A stretch of 64,000 nt of DNA from Owenia fusiformis (Eukaryota; Annelida; Polychaeta; Sabellida; Oweniidae): positions 25,247,248 through 25,311,247 of the forward strand of contig CAIIXF020000003.1 in the NCBI GenBank assembly GCA_903813345.2, given 5' to 3'. The notes beneath the pieces are model-generated. The model was given only the letters and a program-made list of their open reading frames with translations. It made no database searches and was not told the DNA's origin. The position numbers were made by a program, and so were the translations under genes. Numbering within the stretch: position 1 is the first letter of the stretch; each line of letters begins with the position of its first letter. Positions 11,031 to 22,714 of this stretch are shown piece by piece.

Positions 11031-12501
11031 TATCGCACTTTGAAGAGCAAACTGGCCACCATGCAATTTACCCAGCATGGCCAAAACCTAATCAGACCTT
11101 GGCACTAGTCTGCTCTTACATCTGTAAACATTTCAAGTTGACAAGGTTAGCGGTTTTCCTGCAATTTTGATGACAAGAATTTATTTGTAGTCTTGAACTT
11201 TGGGAAAATTTAGATAACATTGTTTGTGACCTAATTTGATGACCTTCGACCTTGAAAATTTCACTTTATCAGACCTCAGTAGGTCTTTTGTAATTAGCTG
11301 ACCTAAATTTAAATCCAAAATATCAATTTAGAAAATCAAATTTTTGACCTTTTCAAGGCCACTGAAGGTCAACGAAAGGTCAAATCTGAAATCTAAGGTC
11401 AGATTTGAATTTCTGAGAACTTGTAGATGTTTTTAAAAAAAAATTTGGTCAATTTGGAGCAAGTTGAAAAATTCAAAATGGCCGCCAAATTGAAAAATTC
11501 AAAATGGCCACCATGTAATTCAGCCAGCATACCCTAAACCTAATCAGATCTTGGCAATAGTCTGTTCTTGCATCTGTAAAAATTTCAAGTTGAACGGATA
11601 AGTGGTTTTCCTGGAATTTTGATGACAAGATTTGTTGAAAAATTCAAAATGGCCACCACGTAGTTTACCCAGCATGCCCTTAACCTAATCAGATCTTGGC
11701 ACTAGTCTGCTTTTGCATGTGTAAAAATTTCAAGTTGAACAGGTTAGCGGGTTTCTTGGAATTTTGATGACAAGAATTGATTTGTAGTCTCAAACTTTGA
11801 GAAACTTGGATAACATCATTTGTGACCTAGTTTAATGACCTTGACTTTCGACCTTGAAAATTTCACTTTTTCAGACCTCAGTAGGTGTTTTGTAATTAAG
11901 CTGACCTAAATTTAAATCCAAAATATCAATTTAGAAAATCAACTTTTTTGACCTTTTCAAGGTCACTGAAGGTGAAGGAAAGGTCAAATCTGAAATCTAA
12001 GGTCAGATTTGAACTTCTGAGAACTTGTAGATGTTTTTAAAAAAAAAATTTGGTCAATTTGGAGCAAGTTGAAAAATTCAAAATGGCCGCCAAATTGAAA
12101 AATTCAAAATGGCCACCATGTAATTCAGCCAGCATACCCAAAACCTAATCAGATCTTGGCAATAGTCTGCTCTTGCATCTGTAAAAATTTCAAGTTGAAC
12201 GGATAAGTGGTTTTCCTGAAATTTTGATGACAAGATTTGTTGAAAAATTCAAAATGGCCGCCACATAGTTTACCCAGCATGCCCTTAACCTAATCAGATC
12301 TTGGTACTAGTCTGCTCTTGCATCTGTAAAAATTTCAAGTTGAACAGGTAAGCAGTTATCCTGGAAATTTGATGACAAGATTTGGTTTATGTCCCGCCTG
12401 CCCGCACGCCAAAACGCCCGCACGACCAAACGCCTGCACGCCCGCACGCCCGCCCAACAGCACAAGACGACGACAATATAGCACTTTTTCAAAGTGCGAT
12501 A
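11031..12501. mobile_element. Non-autonomous DNA element with 14-bp perfect inverted ends
   Basis: Ends are TATCGCACTTTGAA (11031) and TTCAAAGTGCGATA (to 12501), perfect inverted repeats. The outermost TA may be the target duplication. The inside has two and a half copies of a 604-bp repeat and, near the right end (12391-12455), a GC-rich microsatellite of CCCGCACGCC-type words. Core repeats followed by a short microsatellite near one end resemble the layout of pearl/HINE elements, although end sequence and core differ from the other such elements in this window. No transposase. Confidence 0.75.
11054..12375. repeat. About 604-bp tandem repeat inside the element
   Basis: The phrase 'ccagcatg...aacctaatcagatcttgg' recurs at about 11070, 11674 and 12278. 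A half-unit relative ('attcagccagcatacc') lies near 11520 and 12122. Units contain 'aaaatggccgcc' and several GGTCA/TGACC words (for example gacctt, aggtca). The repeat explains all short open frames here. Confidence 0.85.
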
Positions 12502-13041
12502 ATAACACTCATTCAGCCAAGGAGGATTGACTCCCAGGGACACAACACAATATTTTTCAAAAATTAAAATGTCATAATGTTGTTATTGTCTGACATTAAA
12601 CAAGATATAAAATCATGATCAGCAATCCAAAGGATTCGAGCTAATATCTTGATCAGTTCTTGTGTATTATTAATTTTTTGTTGTCATAAGACACACAATT
12701 CAAAAGGAGCACGTAGGTTATCGCAAACAATTTCAAACGATTCTAACTTGAATTATGAATATTTTCTGATCATGAACATGGGTGTATCTTGTAGATTCAT
12801 TCATTATCTTCAAGTTTATAATAATGATAATTTAGTTAATGAGACCTAAGTGATATTATAGGGGCAATGGACCAATCAACATACTTTTTCGAGTAATTTT
12901 CACCAAAAATGCAACCTTTTATTATATTGTTGAATGCATAATTAGAATGTGCTTTGAGACATGTTCGATTTCCTAAAAGGAAACGTTGATTGCTCCAGGA
13001 ATACTGAACCCACCACCACTAGCCATAAGTTAGATGCATAC

Positions 13042-14229
13042 TAGGGCTGGCACGGAACGGAACGGAATCGGAATGGAACGGATTTCGGAACTTGGCTTCG
13101 GAATTCGGAACTTTCGGAATTTCGGACCTTATTTAAAATAGTTCCTACTTCTCCCCTTAAGTTCTCATTTTTGTCACCATTGGAACAGCAGTGTACAACT
13201 ACATATATATAAGTTGTATTATGTTTATTAAATACCAACACTAACACTATCTAACTGCCAGAACAAGTGGCATAAATGTTCAAAACTAATGGCAAAATGT
13301 TAATGTCCTTGCCTTCTTGGCACCTTGGCACACAACTGTTACTGTCTTTCTTTCAATAATAATCTTTTCTTATAGGTACAGAATATACAGGGTGGTCAAA
13401 AAAATGGAAACCCTGCATTTTCCTCATATCTTCGTCATTTTGGGTAATTATTCCCTGAAATTTGACACACATGTACAACATTCAATTTCCTACCCGCTAT
13501 CCATATTTCATGACCATCAGATTGATAGTCACAATGGTACAGCACTTTGAACAAGATGCCCCAGTGTGGCCACCATCGCGCTATTGGCAAATCTGAACAG
13601 GTTGTCAATGATCTGACTACATTTTTCAGCAGGTAAGGCCTGAATGACATGGATGATCTGCTTTTTGAGGTCTGCTGTTGTCCTGGGGTTATTCTCATAC
13701 ACTCATTTTTGGTGTATTACCACAGGTTGAAGTTAGGTAGGGACATTTTGGATGATAGGTGCAGGTTTGCCGAAAGTGCAATATTGGCCAATGGAGCATG
13801 TTGTTTAAAGTGCTGTAACATTGTGACTATCAATTTGATGGTCATGAAATATGGTAGGCCGGTAGGAAATTGAATGATGTACAAATGTGCTAAATATCAG
13901 GGAGTAATTTCCTAAAATGACAAAGATATGAGGAAAATGGCGACAGGGTTTCCATTTTTTTTGACCACCCTGTATATAAAACAATCATACTTTATTTATT
14001 TCTATCATTTATTACATATAAAACAACTTTACCAAGTGAAAATGTTTAATAATTATACATATTTATTGATTTCGTTTCATAATACTAGTTCGCTATAGCG
14101 AGTTAGCGTGTCGGTATAACGATAAGTGAATGTTCTTTAAGGAAATAAATGAGAAGGTAGGTCCGAAATTCCGTTTCCGAAGGCAAAATCGGATGGTTCA
14201 GACAATATTTCCGTTCCGTGCCAGCCCTA
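13042..14229. mobile_element. hAT-like non-autonomous element with 8-bp target duplication
   Basis: Terminal inverted repeats start TAGGGCTGGCACGGAACGGA at 13042 and end with the complement at 14229, followed inwards by many CGGAAT/TTCCG words. The flanks are ATGCATAC at 13034-13041 and ATGCATAC at 14230-14237, a perfect 8-bp duplication. Eight-base duplications and TAGGGCTGGCA-type ends are typical of hAT transposons. No transposase remains. It is nested in the left arm of the large palindrome and itself carries a mariner-like MITE. Confidence 0.9.
13388..13972. mobile_element. Mariner-like foldback MITE nested in the hAT-like element
   Basis: Starts CAGGGTGGTCAAAAAAATGG and ends with its near-complement. 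Inverted similarity extends about 150 bp inward on each side (13388-13540 with 13825-13972). Both outer flanks read TATA, consistent with a TA target duplication. Short open frames inside (13435-13698 minus, 13649-13873 plus) only read the arms and loop. A transposase origin is unproven. Confidence 0.85.
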
Positions 14230-17224
14230 ATGCATACATATGCTATCAATATGTCGTCGCATGAGAATAACTTTGTACTATCTCACATTTTTACGGAACT
14301 GAGAAATCAAGGTTTGAAAGTTTAGAGGTCTGTATCTTACTTAGTATTGCTATGTGAAACTTGATTTTTTGTATGTCACCAGCTGGTCTCACCCTAGAGA
14401 TATCTTATATGAAATATCATACCTTGAAACAATTTACAAGATCCTTTTTTAAAACTATGGAAATGGAGTTGATACAATTTCCCACCGGAATAACAGCTTA
14501 TTTCTAATTTCAAATTGTCATATCTGATATCAACTGTTTCAACCAATCAACTCTCTAAGAATTGGTCATGTGACTTGCAAAACTTATAACAAAAATTATA
14601 ACAATCTTATATTAAAACAAAGTATGCCAATATGCATGTTATTGTATCTAGAATGAAAAATAATGTTTTGCTTTGTAAAAAAGTCTTCAAAAACCAAAGA
14701 ATATTATTTAATAAAATAAAGAAAATTCAATTTATAAAACTTCAAAATTAATTTCTCAAATAAGTACAATTTCTTAATTTTGGAATCTCAGGACACCCTT
14801 CAAAAAGAATTTATCACCTTTCAAAACTAAGGCAGAAGTACAATGCATTGAAACCAATGATGCCAATATGGTCCCCCACATATTTTCCTCGGTATAAACC
14901 CTGTAGCCTAAACCTCCCAGCACATTACAATGTAGCCCCTAAGGGCCGGTCTGCTGGTCATTATCAGGTTATTTTTGATACAGACCAGTTGATTTTTTCA
15001 CTGGGTATAGGAGAATAACATTGCAACTGGTCCGTAATTCCATTTTGACCAGCAGGTTTCAGATCCTTAGGGCCTAAGACATAACCAATTTTTATTACAT
15101 GCACATGGAAGAAATTTGAAAATAGAAAAATAAATTCTAATTCATTTTAGATTAATGAAAGTGATGAAACCTCGATTTAGGTAATCACATTTTGTTCATT
15201 GGGATGCAGCTATCATTATCCATTCATTTTCTGTTGTTTGCTACTCTGTGGAGTACAATTGGGAATTGAAGCAATTGTAGAAGTGGAGACTAAGAGTGGC
15301 TTTTTGTAAAGAAATTGAACCTGGTCCAATTTGTTACTTTTCCAAAATAAAATGTAGATGACCTAAAAACAATGATCCCAAAAATGCAAAAGAAAGGACA
15401 AATCTGAAAAACATACTAGTAATAAAATAACTAAAAAGATCCCAGATGTTCAGTGAAAAGCGCAAAGTAAATCATAGATGAAGAGAAAATAAAATAAGTG
15501 TTTTAAGGGACTATACGAGCATAAAGATAACTCCTTATTGATATAGTGTATGGTCAGTAAAAGTTAAAGCTAGTTTAAATAGATTTAGCTTTTTTCCACA
15601 AACTATAAAACATCATTTTGAAAGAGATTTCAATAGTATACAGACAGTGATTGCCTTTGAGCAATGTAGTGCAAAATATGACAGTTACTATTTGTTTTGA
15701 TTACTATATCTAGTATATAACCTATTATTATGTACTCTATTTGAAGAAACAAATAAGTAGTCTTTCATTTTCAACATTTAATGATGACAGCTTCGTATAG
15801 GCATTTCTATTGCATTTGGCCATTCAAACCCCTATAAGACCTGGTAGCAGGGAAGATAAAGGGTACTTTTGACTGCTCACATGATCTAATTAACTGGTCA
15901 TTTGTACTTTTCATCTTCCCTGGTAGCGAGGATTTAGGTTTTTGAGGAAATTAATAATTCTATTTCATATCATGTGGCCATGAATAATCCAATGAGCATC
16001 CATAATACAAAGAGTAATTGAGGGCATATAATTTGAATATGCATGGGATTACACATACTGTATCATTTTATTTTTTTGATCTACTTGTAATAGCTCTAAA
16101 ACTAAAACATGAAAGGCCAGGCATGCAAACTGGCATGGTATTGTGTTACAAAACATTATTTCATTCTAGATACAATAACATGCATATAGGCATACTTCGT
16201 TTTAATATAAGATTGTTATAACTCCAAGTTTTGTAAGTCACATGACCAATTCTTAGACAGTTGATTGGTTGAAACAGTTGATATCAGATATGACAATTTG
16301 AAATTAGAAATAAGCTGTTTGTCTGGAGATGGTACAATTTTACACTGAATTCTAGCTTAATGAGAGGGAATTGAGATAGGGCATGTATCTGAGATGAAAG
16401 CCTGTGTTTCAAATAGTAAAATTCCATGTCTATCTCAATTTTTTTGAAAATGGCAGTTAGTACAAAGTTATTCTCACGCGACGATGTATAGTTATTATTG
16501 AATTTTCATTTTTGTCACTAAAACAACTTCATACACTTGTTAAAGTGTCAGTTGATGTATAATTTATGTATCATAGTTTGATAATAAAGTATGTAACTAA
16601 CTAAAAAAAAAACTAAATTTGGATGACCAAAATGAACTGAAACCAATGGATAGCATGAGATTTTTCAATGGAGAAATAACATGGGGAACACTTATCTGAA
16701 AGCAAATAAGTTTTTCTTTCAAGAACTATTTGATACATCAAAATAAAGAATAGTAATGCATTAAACATTGTAAAAAATGATTGCATTTTTGGTGAAAATG
16801 GGGTCAACATCTTTCGGAAAAAGTGTGTTGATGGGTTGATTGCTAGTTAAATATCTCCGAGTTTGTTTGACTTTATTATTACTGTATATTATATATTACT
16901 GTAGACATAACCTTCTGAAATTGTTTGCGATAACCTACATGGTCCACTGAAGTGAAAATCACTACATACTTAAAGATTGGATTCATTGTTTAAAAATATC
17001 AAAATTGTATACTGGGAGCCAATCCTCCTTGCATTCAGCATTGTTGATTCAAATTTCCTTGAAATTTTCTGGCTTGGATTTTTGACCAAATTACACTGAA
17101 CTAAAAAGGCAAACGAATGTTATATGCCAGATGATGTGTCATAGTATGTGTCATATATCATTTTAAAGTTTATCAAAAGTTACATTGATTTGCAAAGTAT
17201 CATGGTTCAACTCCCAAATGGGAA

Positions 17225-17296
17225 AAAAAGGTACAGTCATTTTAAAATTTATATGTCTGCCTAGGGGGGCCCACATACTTTCGGGACACCCTGTAT
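17225..17296 (-). mobile_element. Solitary end of a mariner-like element
   Basis: On the minus strand this reads TATACAGGGTGTCCCGAAAG followed by a G/C-rich stretch. CAGGGTGTCCC beside TA is the classic end of many IS630-Tc1-mariner elements. I found no matching second end in the window, so it is probably truncated. Confidence 0.45.
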
Positions 17297-18204
17297 AAGT
17301 CCTTTAATTCATTGCTTTCACAGCTATTTATATTGTCTTAAATGTGTAAATGTAACATGCCTAATAGGTGATCATTGTATGCATTTCAAGTCAATCTGAC
17401 CATTAGTTTTCATAGTATTCATAGTAATTAACAGTCATGGATACAGATATCAAAATCCCAACATCATTGTAAAATCTCTATTTGCATTAATTTTAAGAAT
17501 TTCAAATTAATCTAGCCTTAAGTTATTCAATTATAGCTCATTACTCTTTGAACTATAATGCCATGTTACAAAACATTATGTGATCAAAAAAGTTAAGTCA
17601 ATCTAAACATTACTTCTTTAATTTTTGCAAATGTTAACACTGGTGTAACAATTGTACACATGACAAAAATTAAAAATAGACCACCAATGTTGAATATTGG
17701 TCATCAAAAATGAAGGCTATGAACAACAACATCTTACCACTAAATGAAAGCGACATGAAAATCTTGCTCAATATGTATGAGGACCATTTCCATGTAGATA
17801 CAATATTGGCATTTTTATTAGATTCTAAGCATACCACTTCAATTCCTCAATATGAGTATAAAAGTTTTCTAATATTGAACAAATTACCTCAAATAAGACA
17901 ACTGCAAATAATGATTTTTCAACAGGCATTCAACTCGATTCTAATTCAGAAAATAGTTATATACTGTACATTATATTTACATGTATTATATATTAACTAT
18001 ATCATTTGCTGATTAAGAATAACTTAATAATATTGATATCATCTTATTATTAATGGTGTAATATCACTAAAGTAACCATACTGTAGGTCTATCATCACAT
18101 TTAATTTGTATGACACAATCTACTTTCAGTCCATCATCCAATTATATGGCTATTATCAGTTTCATATATATAGCTTTGACGTCAATTGAGAGTCAAAAGC
18201 CTGT
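17297..18204. other. AT-rich non-coding stretch
   Basis: Holds a 100-codon plus-strand open frame (17710-18012). Its composition (Ile/Leu/Tyr-rich, drifting into hydrophobic AT-coded residues) and lack of splice context argue against a gene. Nothing else recognised. Confidence 0.4.
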
Positions 18205-18213
18205 GTGAATAAT

Positions 18214-18527
18214 GGTTACCTGTATTTTACAGGCGACCAGGCGACCCAGGCGGGCACTTTTATTTTTTTTCATAGGGGTGGTAGGATCAAAAACACATTA
18301 GGGGTTTGAATATTTAATTCGGGTAGGCCTAAGGCCCAAGTATGTTAGCTTTTTATTGTACCTAACAAAAGGTACGATATTGTAGTCAGCTTGTTTTGTT
18401 ATGACAACACAATCTCAAAGATAGTCCATAAATCAATTTTGAAATGTGTTTTTGATCCTACCACCCCTATGAAAAAAATAAAAGCGCCTGCCTGGGTCGC
18501 CTGCTCGCTTGTAAAATACAGGTAACC
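18214..18527. mobile_element. MITE with long inverted ends and 9-bp flanking duplication
   Basis: Inverted arms of about 80 bp start GGTTACCTGTATTTTACAGG and include GCGACCCAGGCGG and GGGGTGGTAGGATCAAAAAC. Flanks are GTGAATAAT (18205-18213) and GTGAACAAT (18528-18536), a 9-bp duplication with one mismatch. Nine bases suits Mutator-like elements. 314 bp, no coding capacity. Confidence 0.85.
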
Positions 18528-18648
18528 GTGAACAATTGGTATGGGTCATATATAAACAATGGTACTGTACAGTATGTAATAGCAATTTTTCCAAACCAAA
18601 ATTAATGCAACATCGCTATTTTTGCCAGAACATTGAGATAAAGAACAC

Positions 18649-19084
18649 AGGGGCGTAGCCAGCTTTCAGTCAGGGGGGTCCGATCACCAAAAAAATTTCG
18701 GTTTTCAGTCAAGGGGGATTGTGGCATAAACAAGCCAAAAAAAGAAGATTTATTTTGAATTTTACAAAAATTGATGCAACTTCCTCCAAAATTGAGCTAG
18801 AAGCTTCAAATACAAAGCATGTGAAGCTCTTTTCTTCTTCATTCTCATGGTTTTATTTTAATTGGTTAGGAGGGGGGATCGTACCCCAGGCCCGTAGCCA
18901 GGGGGGTTAGCAGGGTTCGGGCGAAAGCCCCTGGCCAAAATTTTTTTCAAAACCATGCAAGTGATTTTAGCCATATTTGGGCCAAAATTGTCAAATGTGA
19001 ACCCCCTGAAAATTTTTGAAAACTGGACCCCCTTGGCAAATCCTTGCTAAAAGCCTACACCCCCCCCCCCTGGCTACGCCTATG
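18649..19084. mobile_element. Two overlapping or adjacent GGGGCGTAGCCAG-type elements
   Basis: AGGGGCGTAGCCAG at 18650 and AGGCCCGTAGCCAGGGGGG at 18891 face CCCCTGGCTACGCCTA ending near 19082. The second and last ends form a 190-bp element with G- and C-runs. The first seems to be the left part of a related copy. A truncated relative of the 18970-19060 interior is at 24228-24310. No clean target duplication found. Confidence 0.6.
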
Positions 19085-19585
19085 GAACGTGTCTAAACTT
19101 TTAATAAATTACTTGAAAATGATACTGTACTTGAATCTATTACCAATTTCTTCATCTTACTTATTTGGCCTTTATAATTCTAATTTCAATTTTTGCCTAG
19201 AAATATTTTCAGAATACAGTACAATGAGTACATGTATACTAAACACCCTATTTCCTATGTGTCTCTCTGGTAGACTGTACAAGATTTCAATCTGTACTAT
19301 TATTTGAGGCATGACTAATACCAGTGCAAAATTGTTGCTTCCAACCTTATCATAAGAACTACAGTGAGAACTATGAGTGTGTATATATTTTCATTTACAA
19401 CCCTAGTGAGTGTAATCATTTCAATTTCTATTAAAAAAAATCAAGATTTATTCATCCCATAAGGAACTATTGCAAAAGCGATTCCCGCATCCTCATAAAA
19501 AATCGTTGCCTTGGTGGCAATGTTCATATAGGCAGTAAATTTTCTATATTTATCCAGTCAAAACTAACTAGGCTGTAATTTCCAG

Positions 19586-19698
19586 GTCCATGTGATGAAG
19601 GGAAATCCTCAGCCAGATGAAGTCAAGCTATACATCACTCTACTTTCCTGCAATTGTAATGAAGCGTCAAGCAGAAAATTAGAGCTTGTAGATACAGA
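19586..19698 (+). CDS. Candidate coding exon, product unknown
   Basis: Bordered by tgtaatttccag (3' splice site) and AGA followed by gtgaga (donor). It gives 37 open codons in frame 1 (start VHVMKGNPQPDEVKLYITL) with mixed, protein-like composition unlike the AT-driven frames around it. The frame stops at TGA right across the donor, so it could also be a terminal exon. No partner exons were found nearby and I recognise no family. Confidence 0.3.
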
Positions 19699-20689
19699 GT
19701 GAGAAATGTAGGTGCCTGGACTATAACAGGACAGCATTGATATACTGATTTTACTCTTGCTGACTCTGTTAATTAATGTTTGACAATTATAGTACCATTA
19801 ATTAATAAATAAAACAAATAAAAATTCAAAAATAAATACCCAGTGTGTTCAGTAGGATAATAAATCTCGATAGATATTTTTAGACTCTACTTATAAATCT
19901 CTCTTGAACTAATCCTTCCTTTGGAATGAAGACTTTTATTTTAAGTTTTTAGGTCAGGTGATCTATTCTTTGGTATCACGTGAATGCCAGAAGTGACGAA
20001 GGTAAATCGTGATTTAATGCACTTTTATTCTGTAATAAATTGTGATTTTATGTCCTTTTGTCGTATAAGACTCCATCATCCAAATTAAAACATTGTGTAA
20101 AATAAAGGATTCATGTCAAAAGCTAGGTAACAGCAATTCTAGCACATGGCAAAGTTAATCAAATAGCTTGTCGTCAAGCAGCTACTAGACACGTGAGTGG
20201 TAGTCATGAAAGAAGAAACTATATTATGTTTAAGTAACAGGAACAACCTGTAAATGTCATTGGAATAAACTGTATAATTAAAGTACAAACTGCCTACGCT
20301 ATGCTCTGCCTAGTATAGACTATATTACAGTTTAGCAGCCTCATCCCAAAGATTGGTGCCTGTGACAGCCCAGGTCTCAACAAATAAGCGAAATTGATGC
20401 GAAATATGTGCTCGTTACCATGCCATGATGTCAGAAGAAATGAATATAGGAGTTATAAAAGGTTGTCCGTTTTTTGACGATTTATTGTAAACTGAAAGAG
20501 TGAAGACAAAGCTCTCTTTAAAGAACTGAAGTTCAACGAATGCAAAGGGTAAGAAAATGGAACACAGTGATCTAGGCCCCATGGCCTATTTACAGTTATG
20601 AAGCTCTGTATAAAGGTATAAGAACAGCAAACTAATTATATAAATACAGGGATAATTACTGAAATGCTCTCTTCAGCTAATGAATTAAG

Positions 20690-21070
20690 ATTAAATTGAT
20701 TTCATTGTAAAACACAGCCCACATACTGCATTGATAGCTAAACTGACTATAAGCAGTGCCGGCAAATATCTGTGAATTTTACTATAAGTCCTTTGATCAA
20801 ATAGACCTTTTAGAAGAGCGCCATACCTATGTATTCCCAATTCCTATGTTTTAGCTAGAATGATTGAATAAAATGATTCACAAGTTCATAGACTCCCTTA
20901 GTGCAGATAACTTGTGACTAATGATTTTCAATTGAGACATAATCAGGGTTAGAATTTGGGTCCCCTCATTGCCAATTAAGTACCAATTAAATTGATTTCA
21001 TTGTAAATTCCAGCCTACATACTACATTGATAGCTAAATTGACTATAAGCAGTGCCGGCAAATATTAGTA
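20690..21070. repeat. Tandem duplication, period about 298 bp
   Basis: An 85-bp block containing ATTGATAGCTAAACTGACTA and TAAGCAGTGCCGGCAAATAT occurs near 20690-20775 and again near 20988-21070, with about 90 percent identity by eye. Confidence 0.8.
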
Positions 21071-22714
21071 TAATTGCATGTCACTCTTGACAATGACCTT
21101 GAAAAAACTGCTTGTCTATTGGGAAATGGACAATGCCATTATAGAACATAGTGGAAATCATATTTTCAGCCTCAGTGATCATTTACAAAGGACACAATTT
21201 GCTCTAGGTGAAATTTGGTTCAATTAAGAATGGATTTTGGAGATGTAGAAACATTTTTCAAGGTGGTGTGAAAATGAGAAATTATGAAATATAAGAGAAT
21301 CCAACCAACCAATTATTAGATATTGTGGGTACAGTATATTATAACACAAATAAATATTCCCCAATCCCCAATCCCCAATTCTGATATTTACCAACCCCTT
21401 CCCAACACCTAATATGCACGATTTATAAATATATAAGCACAAATCCCAAAAGGGAAGGGTGACTAAAAACTTTAAAGAAACCCACAAGAAAAGCAAACCG
21501 TAAGTGTAAATCTGTCATAAAAAAAGTAGACCCTATATATCCCAAAACCATGATCTAACGTGAAAAGAAACAATGTCTAACATCCCCCTCCCCCTCCAAT
21601 CGAGAACCAATATCACAATCCAGGACCAGAACACCAAGGGACATTTCATTCATACTGAAGTCATTACAATACATGTTGAAGAAAAATTGAAAAATTGATA
21701 GCCAATACTCATAACATCAAAAATAGTTGTAGATACTAGTACTCATAAAAGAAAATTCAGTCTCAAATGATGTGGGATAGATAAAATCCTGTCTTACATT
21801 GAGTTAAAGGGCCTTGCCGAAGTTTGAAAATATTGTTTGACCATCTAAATCTAATGAATCATGACTTAAAAGTTTTCTGAAAAAAGTTAATGGTATTCTA
21901 ATTTTCAGATTTCTGAAGCTCAGGGTTGTCCAAATATAGCAAAAAGAGCTCATTTATAAGTGGATTACGGTCTAACCAAAATCAAAGATATATTAGAAGC
22001 TTGTAAATAGATAGCATGCCAGTCAAAATAATAAGTCTATTTCTTTAGACATCTTACTATCCAAGAACTTAATGTACTTGATATGTTCAGTTCTTCAGCA
22101 AATATGTTCATTAAAAATGACACCCAAAGGAAACAGATTTTTCTCATTCAATGTCTTAACTGTGGTATGTATTTTCTGTAGTTTCTATTTGTTAAAATAT
22201 ATCTTCAATGAATGTTCAATATATCTTTGGTATATTATATAATACTAGTAGTATAGTAATTCAATAGGAGTTTAATATCAGCTTCGATCCATATTTTAGA
22301 TTATCTATTTAAATATCTTGATTTTTGACAGTGGTGTATAAACAATAAATACTATAAATGCAAAAGTTCTCAACCTGTAGATCTTCTATAGAGAAAAGAG
22401 ACACCCATCTTCGAGTGTTAAATTTGGTGTGTGTACATAATTCTCTCAATTAGGGATGCAATAAATCAATTTTAGATGTGTCATAATAAGCTGAACAAAG
22501 ACGTCGATCCCTTTGTTTGATTGCATGTTTACATTCTTACTCCCTATATAGGTGGTATTATCATGTCATAAATGTCACACAGGCCCACACAATCCTCTTC
22601 ACAGAACTCTTCTTGAATTTGAATTTTCAACAAATACTGTACATATCAATGTTTAAAATTCAATCACAAAAAAACATACACAGTAATTTCATTTAAATGG
22701 AAGGAGACAGAACT

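Larger units (their letters stand above)
12503..17050. repeat. Large diverged palindrome, arms about 0.95 kb, loop about 1.4 kb
   Basis: Inverted matches in nested order: 12512-12540 with 17011-17038; 12706-12735 with 16915-16945; 12870-12990 with 16720-16845; 14245-14285 with 16450-16495; 14490-14665 with 16135-16325. The last pair is nearly continuous over about 175 bp. Removing the hAT-like insertion (13042-14229) makes the arms about equal (0.9-1.0 kb). The arms begin next to the end of the 11031-12501 element. No protein is encoded in the loop. It could be a foldback-type element or a local inverted duplication. No terminal motif or target duplication was found. Confidence 0.7.

Noticed and set aside
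12307-12567. Arg/Pro-rich frames on both strands
   Set aside because: They arise from the GC-rich CCCGCACG microsatellite at the end of the 11031-12501 element.
13435-13873. Opposed frames inside the hAT-like element, considered as transposase remnants
   Set aside because: Both read the inverted arms of the nested MITE. No catalytic block is visible.
17710-18012. 100-codon plus-strand frame
   Set aside because: Composition follows local AT bias and the C-terminal third is AT-coded hydrophobic residues. No splice or promoter context.
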